In this document: positions 42,564 to 55,835 of the stretch, one piece after another
Position numbering within the stretch: the stretch's first letter is position 1
Layout: every line of letters begins with the position of its first letter
Assembly: GCA_016218725.1 (NCBI GenBank)
Contig: JACRDB010000104.1
Location: forward strand, 1 to 64,000
DNA length: 64,000 nt
From: Deltaproteobacteria bacterium
GTDB taxonomy: Bacteria; Myxococcota_A; Polyangia; Polyangiales; Ga0077539
Direction of reading: 5' to 3'
Notes under the pieces: generated by a model
Told to the model about the DNA's origin: nothing
Databases searched by the model: none
What the model saw: only the letters and a program-made list of their open reading frames with translations
Position numbers and translations under genes: made by a program

Positions 42564-45500
42564 TTGCTTTCATCGCTTCGGTGGGTGCTTGTAGGTCTAT
42601 GTACGCTTGCTCTCCTGGCGGGGTGCGGCGAGCGGCCGATCGTTGACGAGCCCCTCGACGCGGGCCCGGACACCACCGCGGACACCGGTGTCCCCGGCGA
42701 CACCGTGGCGCCCTCGGACTCGCCCGACGGCGCCGGGGACGCGCGCGACGCGGCGATGGACACGCCGCAGAACAACTGCCCGTCGGCGGTCGTCCGCACG
42801 CTCTCGCTGCCCATGGACACGGCCACGGGCACCCTCCGGGGCATGAGCCGCAACCCCTCCGTGGGCTGCGCGCGGAGCACCCCGGGGCCCGAGGACTACT
42901 ACCTCCTCCGGGTCGCCACCCGCACCGCCGTCGTGGTGAGCACCACCTCCCTCGTGGACACGGTGCTGTCGCTCCGCCGGAGCTGCGCGGACCCGCTCAC
43001 CGAGGTCGCCTGCAACGACGACGCGACCCCCGGAGCGCGCAACGCCTCGCTCCGGGCGCTCCTGGAGCCCGGTGACTATTTCCTCATCGTGGACCAGGTG
43101 GGCGGCGCCGACGGCGGCGCCACCGACGGCGGGCCCTACACGCTCTCGGTCACCAGCGGGATGTTCGCCGACAACGCCGCCTGCGGCAGCGCCACGCTGC
43201 TCTCCGACGGCGCCTCGGTCACCGGTCAGGACCTCTCCATGGCCTCGCAGACGCAGACCGGGTGCTTCCCCTTCGTCACCGGCCCCATGCTCTTCTACCG
43301 CGCCATGGTGCCCGCGGGCGAGACCCTCACGGTCACCGTGACGCCCGCCATGGGCTCGCCCATGTTCATCCCCGCGGTGCGCTTCCTGCCCACGTGCGGC
43401 TCCGTGCGGTGCATCGCCCAGGGCGTCGGCAGCGCCACCGGCACCATCACCGCCTGGACCAACTTCAGCGACGCCTCGCAGCCCGTGGTGGTCGCCGTCT
43501 CGGGCGCCATGGGCGCCTCCGCCGGGCGCTATGACCTCCTGGCCACCCTCGGCCGCGGCAGCCGCAACGCCACCTGCTCCCGCGCCACCGCCGCCACCGA
43601 CGGGGCCACCTTCCGAGGCCAGTCCTTCGGCGACGCCACGGACGTGCTCCCCCCGTGCATGGGCTCGCCCATCGCCGTCGCCGCCGGGCCCGCGCTCTAC
43701 TACCGCGCTACGGTGCCGCCCGGTCAGGCCCTCACGGTCACCGTCACCCCCAACACCACCACCCTCGCGCCGGTGACCCGCATCATGGCCGCCTGCGGCG
43801 AGCTCACCTGCCTCTCCGAGAGCGGCCGCCCCACCACCTCCGGCGGCCACGGGGCCCGCTGGCTCAACGCCGGCGCCGCGCCGCGCGAGGTGGTCGTCGC
43901 CGTCCAGGCGTACCCCCCCACCAGCACCACGGTCACCTTCGACGTCGGGTTCCTGCTCCGTCCACCGCCCACCAACGCCGTCTGCGCGCGCGCCCAGGCC
44001 CTCTCGGACACCGCCCCGGTGATGGGCGCCAACACCCTCGACGGCGTGGAGATGCTCGCCGCCTGCGGCGACACCTTCACCGGCGGCCCGGTGCTCTATT
44101 ACCAGGTCTCCGTGCCCCCTTCGCGCATGCTGGTGGCCACCGCAATGCGCCTCGCGGGCGGCTCGGACCATATGCTCAGGCTCTATCCCTCGTGTGGGGG
44201 GATGTGCGCTGCTACCTCCGGCCGCGCCTTCACCACCAGCCCCGCCGTGGTGCGCTACCCCAACACGGGCACCACGCCGCAGACGGTGTTCCTGGCGCTG
44301 TCCACGGCCACCGCGGGGCAGACCGTGGTGGCGGACCTCTCGGTGCAGTTCCGCCCGGTGGCCGCCAACGCCTCCTGCGCGGGCGCCATGAGCCTCGCCG
44401 ACGGCGCCGTGGCCCGCATGCAGGACACCAACGGCGCCACGGACCAGCGGGGCGTGTGCACCGGCACCGCGTCCATGTCCGGGCCGCAGTTGTACTACCG
44501 GGTCGCGCTCCCGCCGAACCAGATCCTGACGCCCACGCTCACGCCCACCTCGGGCACCGGCCCCTGGGTCGTGCGCATGTACCCCTCCTGCGAGGCCACC
44601 ACGTGCCTGGCCACGAGCACCAGGACCTCGGGCTCCACGCCCGCCACCGGGCGCTACGTCAACGGCCCCACCGCGCAGACCATCCTCCTCGCCGCGGGGG
44701 CGGACACCGTGGGCGCCGTCGGGACCTTTGACCTCGGCGTCACCATCCGGCCCGCGCCCGCGTACAACCTCTGCGCCATGGCGCGCTCGGTGCGCTCCGG
44801 CGAGACCGTCGTCGGCGAGAACTCCCTCGACGGCCGCGAGGCCCCGCCCCCGTGCCCGAGCCTCACCTCCGTGTCCGGCGCGCTCTTCTACCGCATTGAT
44901 GTCCCCGCGGGGAACACCCTGGTGACCACGCTGCGCCGGGGGCCCGGGAGCTCCTGGACGCCCATCGTCCGCGTGCTCCCGTCCTGCGGCGCCACCTGCC
45001 GCGACGCGGTGCTCGCCAGGCCGGCCAGCGACACCGCCGTGAGCATCTACCGCAACGCCGGTGGCGCCACGGAGAGCGTCATCGTCGCGGTGAACTCCAC
45101 CTCCGCCAGCATCGGCGGGCTCTACGACATAGACTTCCGGCTCCTGCCCGCGCCTTCCAACACCACCTGCGCCGCGGCCGCCGCGGTGCGCCACGGCGCC
45201 AGCCTCCGCGCCCTGCCCGTGGGCGAGGCGCCGCTCTTCAGCGCCGCGTGCCCCGGGGCGCCCCCGTCCCGCTCGCTCTTCTACCGCGCCACCATCCCCC
45301 CGGGGGCGACGCTCACCGCGTTCGCATCACAGCCCGCGGGGGCCACGGCCTTCGTCCCCACGGTGCAGGTGCTCTCCGGGTGCGCCGCCACCACCTGCCT
45401 CTCCGGTGGCATCTCCCTCGGCGGAGGCGTGGTCGCGCGGCACCTGAACTCCAGCTCCGCGCCCCTCGACGCGGTCATCGCCGTGGGGGCCCCGTCGGGT

Positions 45501-46130
45501 ATCACGCCGTCGCTGGTGGACCTCCAGGTGTTCATCGAGCGCACGCCCTACACCATCACCATGGCGCCCGCGGCCTGCGAGGACCTGCGCGCCGCCGCCG
45601 TCGTGCCCGAGGTCACCGCCGGGGCCTCTCCCCTGCGGGCCCTGCCCTTCCCCTTCCGGTTCTTCTCCGAGGAGGTCACCCACTGGTCGGCCTCCTACCC
45701 GGGCTTCGCGCAGCTATGGCCCTCGGGCTCCGGCGCCGGCACCACGCTCACCAGCAACCTCGCGCTGCCGAGCCCCTCGGCGCCCCTCAGGCTCGTGGCG
45801 CCGCACTGGGACTCGCTCTCCGCGCGCACGGGCACCTTCCGCTTCGTGGAGGCCACCGCGCCCGCGCGGCACCTCACCCTGGAGTGGGCCGACGTGACGG
45901 GCGTGGGCTCCACCCTCTCGTTCCAGGTCAAGCTCTTCGAGACCTCCCACGTCGTGGAGTTCCATTACTGCCGCCTGGAGCCCGTCGGGAGCCCGCTCTC
46001 CACGGGCTTCTCGGCCACCATCGGGCTACAAGATGGCACGGGCCTCCGCGCCGCGCAGCACGCCTTCAACATGACCAGCGCCGTGAGCACCAGCTCCGCG
46101 CTTCGCTTCACCCCCACGGTGGCACCATGA
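42564..46130 (+). CDS. Giant lipoprotein with seven PPC-like tandem repeats
   Basis: 1188 residues from TTG 42564. Lipobox LLAGC (Cys 21), short D-T linker, then seven repeats of about 130 residues. Repeats 2-7 share (N)A-x-C-x-x-A, a central GP.L(F/Y)YR..VP.G..L..T and (P/S)-C-G....C, ending in a strand block VV.AV......G.YD. The first repeat is closest to bacterial pre-peptidase (PPC) domains. The last about 190 residues form a separate NIDO-like domain. Large adhesin or surface scaffold, probably; overlaps the vWA gene by ATGA. Confidence 0.8.
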   Translation: MLSSLRWVLVGLCTLALLAGCGERPIVDEPLDAGPDTTADTGVPGDTVAPSDSPDGAGDARDAAMDTPQNNCPSAVVRTLSLPMDTATGTLRGMSRNPSVGCARSTPGPEDYYLLRVATRTAVVVSTTSLVDTVLSLRRSCADPLTEVACNDDATPGARNASLRALLEPGDYFLIVDQVGGADGGATDGGPYTLSVTSGMFADNAACGSATLLSDGASVTGQDLSMASQTQTGCFPFVTGPMLFYRAMVPAGETLTVTVTPAMGSPMFIPAVRFLPTCGSVRCIAQGVGSATGTITAWTNFSDASQPVVVAVSGAMGASAGRYDLLATLGRGSRNATCSRATAATDGATFRGQSFGDATDVLPPCMGSPIAVAAGPALYYRATVPPGQALTVTVTPNTTTLAPVTRIMAACGELTCLSESGRPTTSGGHGARWLNAGAAPREVVVAVQAYPPTSTTVTFDVGFLLRPPPTNAVCARAQALSDTAPVMGANTLDGVEMLAACGDTFTGGPVLYYQVSVPPSRMLVATAMRLAGGSDHMLRLYPSCGGMCAATSGRAFTTSPAVVRYPNTGTTPQTVFLALSTATAGQTVVADLSVQFRPVAANASCAGAMSLADGAVARMQDTNGATDQRGVCTGTASMSGPQLYYRVALPPNQILTPTLTPTSGTGPWVVRMYPSCEATTCLATSTRTSGSTPATGRYVNGPTAQTILLAAGADTVGAVGTFDLGVTIRPAPAYNLCAMARSVRSGETVVGENSLDGREAPPPCPSLTSVSGALFYRIDVPAGNTLVTTLRRGPGSSWTPIVRVLPSCGATCRDAVLARPASDTAVSIYRNAGGATESVIVAVNSTSASIGGLYDIDFRLLPAPSNTTCAAAAAVRHGASLRALPVGEAPLFSAACPGAPPSRSLFYRATIPPGATLTAFASQPAGATAFVPTVQVLSGCAATTCLSGGISLGGGVVARHLNSSSAPLDAVIAVGAPSGITPSLVDLQVFIERTPYTITMAPAACEDLRAAAVVPEVTAGASPLRALPFPFRFFSEEVTHWSASYPGFAQLWPSGSGAGTTLTSNLALPSPSAPLRLVAPHWDSLSARTGTFRFVEATAPARHLTLEWADVTGVGSTLSFQVKLFETSHVVEFHYCRLEPVGSPLSTGFSATIGLQDGTGLRAAQHAFNMTSAVSTSSALRFTPTVAP

Positions 46131-48190
46131 TCCCTCGGAGACTCCTCGGCGCACTCCTCCTGGTGGCATGCGGCAACGGCCCCGCACCCTTCACAACTCC
46201 CGACGCAGGCGGCGTTCAGGACGTCGTGGGCCCCACGGACGCGGGCGGCGACGGCGCCGTGGGCCGCTGCCAGGCGGGCGCCGACTCGGACTTCGACGGC
46301 CTGGACAACGACGCCGAGTGCATGCTCGGCACGGACCCCCAGAACGCCGACAGCGACGGAGACGGCCTCCGGGACGGCCAGGAGGCGCGCTACCCCAGGG
46401 CCTGCGTGGCCTCGGACCGGGGCGCCCAGCGGCGGCCGCCGGAGCGCTGCACCACCCGCATGGACTGCCGCGAAGGAGAAGACTGCGCGGGGCTGCGCCC
46501 CACGGAGCGCGACTCCGACGGCGACGGCGTCCCCGACGGCATGGAGGACCCCAACGCCGACGGGGCCATTGACAACGCCCGAGGCGAGACCGACCCCAGG
46601 CTCTTTGACACCGACGGGGACGGCACCGGCGACGGGATGAGCGGCCTGGCCATCTGCCGCAGGGATGGCCTCGTGGAGCCCGTGCGCGTGCCGCTCCCGG
46701 GCGGCACCATGCAGACGGGCCTGGACCCGGCCTGGCGCATGGCCAGCCGCTCCATCGAGGGCTCCATGGGCTCGGCCATCCTCCTCGATGACCCCAGGAA
46801 CCAGGTGGCGGCGCTCGCCGTCGAGCGCCGCTCCACGTCCATGGACGTGCGCGCCGAGGCCACCGCCGCGGAGGCGGCCCTCACCATGGCCCTCGGGGCC
46901 ACGCCGGTGCTGGTCGGCCAGGCCATCACCACCCACGAGATGAACCCCGCGGTGAACTCCCTCTTCCGCGTGGCTGGCACGAGCTCCCCGGGGCTCCTCC
47001 GGGATCGCCTCGCGGACCGCCTCGCGGGGGTCACCGCCGCCATGGGCACGCCCATGTACCCGTCGAGCACCGAGACCTACATCGAGCTCAGCACCGTCCT
47101 CCGGAGGGACCAGCCCCGGGTGCTCTTCCTCGCAACGGTGATCCCGAGGGCCATCGCCGACGACCCCATGAGGCCCGCGGGCATCCTCGGGGACGACCTG
47201 GTCAATACCACGGGCCTCGCGGAGGGCACCCGCACGCTGGACTCGCGCTGCGAGCGCTTCACCGCCGACCGCGAGGCCACCGCGGACTTCATCTGGGAGG
47301 TGGACACCTCCGGGTCCATGAGCGACGACCAGGAGCGCCTCGGGAACACCGCCACGCGCTTCTTCACCGGCCTGGACCGCGCCGGGGTGGACTTCCGCGT
47401 GGGCGTCCTCGAGGCCAGCGCCACGCTCCTGGACCTCGACCGCCCGGGCTTCCAGTTCATCAACGGGGCCGACCCCGGCGGCGCCAGGCTCCTGGCCTGG
47501 AGGGTCACCATCAGCCCGTTCATGATGGACCGCAGGGACACCCTGCGGCCCTACGCCGTCATGGGCGGCACCGAGGAGCCCGTCGCAGGGGGGATCCTCG
47601 CGTACGAGACCTTCCGCGCCCGCGCCATGATGGGCTCCCTGGACCCCGACCGCAGGCTCCGCGACGGCGCCCGCCCGGTGGTGTTCTTCGTCACCGACGA
47701 GCCCGGCACCAACGACGACCGAGCCTTCGCGCGCACCCCCGCCCGCTGGGGCGCGGACTATCCCACGCGCCTGCGCACCATCATTGATTTCTATCGTCGG
47801 AACGAGATCCTGACGTTCGGGCTTATCGCCGACGCGCGCACCGATTGCGCGACGCCCAACGTGAACGACCTGCCCAAGTGCGTGATCCAGGGCAACGGCG
47901 GGGCCTTCATCCCCATCACCACGGCCACCGATGCGGAGATCTCCGCGGCCATGGCGCGCATCGTCGAGGCCGTGGCGGGCGCCACCAGCCAGTTCCAGCT
48001 GGACCGCACGCCCATCTCCTCCACGCTCCAGGTGCGCATGGACGGCAGGATGGTCCCGCGGAGCCGCCACGAGGGCTTTGACTACGACCCCGCCGCGCGC
48101 AGCGTGGTGTTCTACGGGAACATGTTCCGCCCTCGCCGCGGCTCCGAGGTCGTGGTCTCCTACCGGGTGTGGGCCGGCTCCCTGGGTTGA
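46127..48190 (+). CDS. von Willebrand factor A lipoprotein with TSP3 calcium repeats
   Basis: 687 residues from the ATG of an ATGA overlap. Lipobox LLVAC. Thrombospondin type-3-like DSDFDGLDNDAECMLGTDP and DSDGDGVPDGMEDP, DTDGDGTGDGM bind calcium. The central region contains FIWEVDTSGSMSDDQERL, the MIDAS D-x-S-G-S of a vWA domain, then VVFFVTDEPGTNDDRAF. It may bind a protein ligand at the cell surface. It ends by overlapping the CHAD gene (TTGA). Confidence 0.85.
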   Translation: MIPRRLLGALLLVACGNGPAPFTTPDAGGVQDVVGPTDAGGDGAVGRCQAGADSDFDGLDNDAECMLGTDPQNADSDGDGLRDGQEARYPRACVASDRGAQRRPPERCTTRMDCREGEDCAGLRPTERDSDGDGVPDGMEDPNADGAIDNARGETDPRLFDTDGDGTGDGMSGLAICRRDGLVEPVRVPLPGGTMQTGLDPAWRMASRSIEGSMGSAILLDDPRNQVAALAVERRSTSMDVRAEATAAEAALTMALGATPVLVGQAITTHEMNPAVNSLFRVAGTSSPGLLRDRLADRLAGVTAAMGTPMYPSSTETYIELSTVLRRDQPRVLFLATVIPRAIADDPMRPAGILGDDLVNTTGLAEGTRTLDSRCERFTADREATADFIWEVDTSGSMSDDQERLGNTATRFFTGLDRAGVDFRVGVLEASATLLDLDRPGFQFINGADPGGARLLAWRVTISPFMMDRRDTLRPYAVMGGTEEPVAGGILAYETFRARAMMGSLDPDRRLRDGARPVVFFVTDEPGTNDDRAFARTPARWGADYPTRLRTIIDFYRRNEILTFGLIADARTDCATPNVNDLPKCVIQGNGGAFIPITTATDAEISAAMARIVEAVAGATSQFQLDRTPISSTLQVRMDGRMVPRSRHEGFDYDPAARSVVFYGNMFRPRRGSEVVVSYRVWAGSLG

Positions 48191-49035
48191 ACGACACCCC
48201 CACCGACGAGGCCGGGGCCTTCCTCCGGACCGTCCTGCGCGCGCTCGACGGGGACCTCGCCGCGCGCCTCCCGAGGCTCGCGGACCCCGCGGACGCCCGC
48301 GCCGTGCATGACGTACGGGTCACGCTCCGGCGCGTGCGCGTCGCGCTCAGGCTCTCCAGGCCGCTCTTCGGGCGCTTCCTGGCGGACGAGGTGCGCGCGG
48401 GCTTCGCGGGCTTTCAGCGCGCCACGGGGACCCTGCGCGACGACGAGGTGCTCCTGGACACGGTGCGGGGCCTCGGGCTCCCGGACGCGGCGCTCACCCG
48501 CTGGTGCGCGCAGAGGCTGCGCCGCCAGCGCGCGCTCCGGAGGGCCGCCGTGAGGCTCTCGCAGGGCCCCGCGCTCGCCCGCGCCCGGGGGCTCCTGTGG
48601 TTCCTGACGGAGCTGCCCACGAGGCCCCGCCGCGCCCAGGGGCTCCACCATTTCGCCGCCGCGGCGGTGAAGCGCCAGGCCCGCCGGGTGCGGGACCTCG
48701 GCGAGGTCGCGCTCACGGACCCGACGGGGCTCCACGCCTTGCGCATCGCGTACAAGCGCCTGCGCTACGCGCTCGTCCTCCTCGCCCCGGGCCTCCCGGA
48801 GGACGCCCACGCCCGCGCCCGCGAGGCCTCGCGGCACCAGGACGCCCTCGGCGCCGCGCACGACCTCACCGTGGCCCTCGCCGCCGTGGGCCGCGCCCGA
48901 GGCCTCCCCGCGGCGCTCCGGGCGCGCGTCCGAGGCGCCCTCGCCGCGCGCGAGGCGGAGGCCCTCGGCGCGCTCGCGGCGCTCCGTGGAGGCTCCGCGG
49001 GGGAGGGCACCGATTGCGCGGCGGGGCAAAGCTGA
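48187..49035 (+). CDS. CHAD domain protein
   Basis: 282 residues from the TTG of a TTGA overlap (48187-48190). VHDVRVTLRRVRVALRLSRPLF and LHALRIAYKRLRYALVLLAP carry the paired His and Arg/Lys pattern of CHAD domains, helical modules that bind polyphosphate. No CYTH domain. Cytoplasmic and basic, unlike the secreted lipoproteins before it, so its coupling to the vWA gene is odd. It ends 13 bases before metH. Confidence 0.82.
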   Translation: MNDTPTDEAGAFLRTVLRALDGDLAARLPRLADPADARAVHDVRVTLRRVRVALRLSRPLFGRFLADEVRAGFAGFQRATGTLRDDEVLLDTVRGLGLPDAALTRWCAQRLRRQRALRRAAVRLSQGPALARARGLLWFLTELPTRPRRAQGLHHFAAAAVKRQARRVRDLGEVALTDPTGLHALRIAYKRLRYALVLLAPGLPEDAHARAREASRHQDALGAAHDLTVALAAVGRARGLPAALRARVRGALAAREAEALGALAALRGGSAGEGTDCAAGQS

Positions 49036-49041
49036 TACATC
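49036..49041 (+). promoter_or_regulatory. Putative -10 element (TACATC) of metH
   Basis: TACATC, preceded by TGA, lies 7 bases before ATG 49049, in the 13-base gap after the CHAD gene. No room exists for a cobalamin riboswitch. Confidence 0.3.
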
Positions 49042-49048
49042 TTGGGCC

Positions 49049-52711
<3,663 letters not shown>

Positions 52712-52728
52712 CGCGCCCTCCCGGGTGC

Positions 52729-52734
52729 TACGCT
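52729..52734 (+). promoter_or_regulatory. Putative extended -10 element (TGC-TACGCT) of the 52743 gene
   Basis: TACGCT preceded by TGC lies 8 bases before ATG 52743. Confidence 0.35.
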
Positions 52735-52742
52735 CTGAGGTG

Positions 52743-53579
52743 ATGGAAGAGGCCGTCCGGGACCACCACTGCAAGCGCTGTGACCGCTGGCTGACGCGCG
52801 GGGAGCTCAAGGTCGTGGCGCTGGGCCTGGAGGAGGGGCTCCTGTGCCCCGCGTGCGGGGGCTTCACCCGCCACCACCCCTCGGAGGCTCGCCGGGAGCT
52901 GGCCCCGATGGTCATGGAGGCCTGGCGCTACCCGGTGTCCACGGACGGGGCCATCGCCCTGGTGGCGCTGGCGGCGGGGCTCTGGGTGGTGAGCTACATC
53001 CCCCTGGCGGGCTCGGTGCTGGGCCTCGGGATCCTGAGCGGGTACCTCTTCGCGGTGGTGCGCCACACCATGAAGGGCCACGATGGGCTCCCTCCGCCCG
53101 GGGACTTCCTGGGGTTCACGGACCTCCTGGTGCCGGCCCTGCGCTTCGTGCTGGTGGTGGTGCTCCCGGCGGTCCCGGCGCTGGCCGTCCGGGCCCTCGC
53201 GGGGGAGGACCGCTCGGCGGGCGTGCAGCTCCTGGAGTTTGTCCTGGCCCTGGCCGCGGTGGCATGGGTGCCCGCCGGTGTGGCCGTGGCATCCCAGGGC
53301 GAAGGCGTCCTTGATGGGCTCAACCCCCTCCAGGCCCTCTCGCTGATCGTGCGGCTCAAGAAGGACTATGGCCTGGTGGTGGCCGTCCTCGCGGGCATCG
53401 GCTGCGCGGGGATGCTCGTGTATCTCCTGAGCCGCGCCTCCGTGGCGCTGGCCCCGCTGCGCGTCCCCGTGGTCCCCGAGGTGCTCTCCATGGCGCTCGG
53501 GCTCTGGGCCCCGGTGGTCATGGCCCGCATCGTCGGGATCATGCTCCGCGAGCGCAAGGTGGAGCTGGGGCTGGAGTGA
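52743..53579 (+). CDS. Zinc-ribbon plus polytopic membrane protein (DUF4013-like)
   Basis: 278 residues from ATG 52743. An N-terminal C-x-x-C pair at CKRC and CPAC (about 10-40) makes a zinc ribbon on the cytosolic side; the rest has about six membrane helices, including IALVALAAGLWVVSYIPLAG and FVLVVVLPAVPALAVRAL. A Yip1/DUF4013-like fold is possible. No enzymatic motif. It precedes the lower-GC cassette by 63 bases. Confidence 0.62.
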   Translation: MEEAVRDHHCKRCDRWLTRGELKVVALGLEEGLLCPACGGFTRHHPSEARRELAPMVMEAWRYPVSTDGAIALVALAAGLWVVSYIPLAGSVLGLGILSGYLFAVVRHTMKGHDGLPPPGDFLGFTDLLVPALRFVLVVVLPAVPALAVRALAGEDRSAGVQLLEFVLALAAVAWVPAGVAVASQGEGVLDGLNPLQALSLIVRLKKDYGLVVAVLAGIGCAGMLVYLLSRASVALAPLRVPVVPEVLSMALGLWAPVVMARIVGIMLRERKVELGLE

Positions 53580-53642
53580 ATCCGCACGCGGCGCGTGTGC
53601 GCCGCAGTTGACGGCGCTGCCCCCACAGGGAAGGATACCCCA

Positions 53643-54836
53643 ATGCCGCTGAGCGACGAGGAGCTCGCCGAGCTCCTCCAGGACCTCGAATCGGACCGGG
53701 TCGAGCGCACCGAATCGGTGGGTGACACGGACAAGTTCTGCCAGGCCATCTGCGCGTTTTCTAACGACTTTCCTCGCAATCAGCGACCAGGATACCTGTT
53801 GATCGGTGTGGACAACAGAGGTCGCCCCCTACGGGCGTCGGTCACGGATCGCCTCCTGACGGAGCTCGGGGGTCTTCGGTCGAGCGGGAAGATCCAGCCG
53901 CTCCCGATGATGACAGTCCAGAAGAGGGCCCTGGAGGGAGGCCACGAAATCGCCGTGATCGAGGTCCTCCCCTCGGACATGCCACCGGTCCGCTACGAGG
54001 GCCGCGTGTGGATCCGGGTCGGACCCCGCAAGGCCGTCGCCTCGGAGGCCGAGGAGCGCGTGCTGGTCGAGCGGAGGGCCTCGCACGACGCCCGGACCTT
54101 CGACGCGAGGGCCTGCGCCGGTAGCTCGCTCAAGGACCTGAGCCTCGGGCTCTTCAAGAATGACTACCTCCCGAACGCGGTCTCCGAGGAGGTGCTGGAG
54201 GAGAACCACCGCGAGGTGCGGGAGCAGCTCGCCTCCTTGCGCTTCTACGACCTCCCACGACAGTGCCCGACGAACGCGGGAATCCTGCTCTTTGGCTTGG
54301 AGGCTCAGCGCTGGATCGAGGGGGCCAGGGTGCAGTTCATCCGCTTTGATGGACCTGAGATGAGCGACGATGTCCGGAATGACCGCAGCATCTCCGGCGA
54401 TCTCCTCACGCTCCTAAGAGACCTTGACCGACTCATCGAGCAGGAGATCGATTCGCACCCGGTCGCGACGAGCGCGCTCCGTGAGGCTCCCTGGAGATCC
54501 TACCCCAGGGTGGCGGTTCGGGAGCTCGTGATGAACGCCATCATGCATCGGGACTACGAAGCGAGCGGACCCATTCGCTTCTATTGGTTCTCGGATCGAG
54601 TCGAGATTCAGAGCCCGGGGTCCCTCTATGGCGAGTCCACTCCGGAGAATTTTCCGACCCAGAATGCGTACCGGAACCCGGTGCTCGCCGAGGCGATGAA
54701 GGTCCTGGGTTACGTCAACCGCTTCGGGCGGGGCGTCGCCCGCGCCCAGGACGCCCTCGACAAGAATGGCAGTCCGCGCGCGGAGTTCAAGTTCGACGCG
54801 CACTACGTCCTGGCGACGGTCCGGAGGCGCGGATGA
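53643..54836 (+). CDS. Schlafen AlbA_2 / HATPase_c_4 (RecG-like C-terminus) ATP-binding protein
   Basis: 397 residues from ATG 53643. Residues about 15-140 form a Schlafen AlbA_2 domain (ERTESVGDTDKFCQAICAFSND, GYLLIGVDNRG, VRYEGRVWIRVGPRKAVAS). Residues about 285-370 are the HATPase_c_4-like C-terminal domain: AVRELVMNAIMHRDY, VEIQSPGSLYGE, YRNPVLAEAMKVLGYVNRFGRG. Such proteins are often annotated as RecG-like or transcriptional regulators and occur in defence islands. Sampled lines are 55-62 % GC. Overlaps the ParA gene by ATGA. Confidence 0.88.
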   Translation: MPLSDEELAELLQDLESDRVERTESVGDTDKFCQAICAFSNDFPRNQRPGYLLIGVDNRGRPLRASVTDRLLTELGGLRSSGKIQPLPMMTVQKRALEGGHEIAVIEVLPSDMPPVRYEGRVWIRVGPRKAVASEAEERVLVERRASHDARTFDARACAGSSLKDLSLGLFKNDYLPNAVSEEVLEENHREVREQLASLRFYDLPRQCPTNAGILLFGLEAQRWIEGARVQFIRFDGPEMSDDVRNDRSISGDLLTLLRDLDRLIEQEIDSHPVATSALREAPWRSYPRVAVRELVMNAIMHRDYEASGPIRFYWFSDRVEIQSPGSLYGESTPENFPTQNAYRNPVLAEAMKVLGYVNRFGRGVARAQDALDKNGSPRAEFKFDAHYVLATVRRRG

Positions 54837-55825
54837 TCAGCGTCGCCTTCTTCAACAACAAGGGCGGCGTCGGCAAGACGACGCTCGCCTACCACCTCGC
54901 CTGGATGCTCCGCACGCTCGGGCTGAAGGTGCTGGCCGCGGACCTGGATCCTCAGGCGAACCTCAGCACGATGTGCCTGGACGAGGAGCGGGTCCTCGAG
55001 CTCACACCAGAGGCGGGGATCCCCCGGACGATCCTCGGGTGCGTCCAACCCATCCTGGATGGGACCGGTGACGTGGCGCCGGCGTACATCGAGGCGGTCT
55101 CTGAGGGCTTCGGATTGATCGTCGGGGACCTCGGCCTCACGGCCTTCGAGGACAAGCTCTCCGATGCGTGGCCCCGATGCCATGACGGCGACGAGAGCGC
55201 CTTTCGTACCACCACCGCCTTCGCGCGGATCCTCCGTGAGGCCGGCGAGCGCGAGGGGGCGCAGGTCTCCTTGATCGATGTCGGACCCAACCTGGGGGCC
55301 ATCAATCGCGCGGCGCTGGTCGCGGCGGACTTCGTGCTGATCCCCCTGGTTCCGGACCTCTTTTCGCTCCGCGCGTTGACGAACCTCGGGCCGGCGCTGC
55401 GGCGGTGGCGGGAGGATTGGAGGCGTCGCCTCGACTCCGACCGCGCGCCGCGGCAGAAGCTGGCCTTGCCTACGGGGGCCATGGAGCCGGTCGGGTATGT
55501 CGTGAGCCAACACGCGGTGCGTCAGGACCGCGCGACCCGCGCCTTTGACGTATGGATGGCTCGGATCCCACGACACTATCAGAAGACCATCATGATGTCT
55601 GATGTGGCGGCGGAGACGACGTTGGACCAGGACCACGCTTGCCTTGCGTCCTTGAGGCACTACCGGAGCCTGATGGCCATGGCCATGGAGGCGCGGAAGC
55701 CTATCTTCGACCTCAAGCCCGCGGACGGCGCGATCGGCGCCCACGTCGAGGCAGTCCGGAGGGCGCGCGGTGAGTTCCGGGCTCTGGCGGAGGAGCTCGC
55801 GCGGCGCGTGGGGCTACGACCCTGA
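54833..55825 (+). CDS. ParA-type P-loop ATPase
   Basis: 330 residues from the ATG of an ATGA overlap (54833-54836). Walker A is KGGVGKTT (residues 10-17), followed by AADLDPQANLST and SLIDVGPNLGAINRAAL with the switch II Asp; VLIPLVPDLFSLRALTNL is the usual ParA/Soj continuation. No ParB gene or parS-like repeat is adjacent, which argues against a plain plasmid partition pair. Together with the AlbA_2 gene it forms a two-gene cassette of lower GC, possibly defence-related. Confidence 0.9.
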   Translation: MISVAFFNNKGGVGKTTLAYHLAWMLRTLGLKVLAADLDPQANLSTMCLDEERVLELTPEAGIPRTILGCVQPILDGTGDVAPAYIEAVSEGFGLIVGDLGLTAFEDKLSDAWPRCHDGDESAFRTTTAFARILREAGEREGAQVSLIDVGPNLGAINRAALVAADFVLIPLVPDLFSLRALTNLGPALRRWREDWRRRLDSDRAPRQKLALPTGAMEPVGYVVSQHAVRQDRATRAFDVWMARIPRHYQKTIMMSDVAAETTLDQDHACLASLRHYRSLMAMAMEARKPIFDLKPADGAIGAHVEAVRRARGEFRALAEELARRVGLRP

Positions 55826-55835
55826 GCGACGCCGC

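Noticed and set aside
54833..55825. Plasmid partition locus
   Set aside because: ParA is present, but no ParB gene, parS-like repeats or replication gene are seen nearby; it pairs with an AlbA_2 protein instead.
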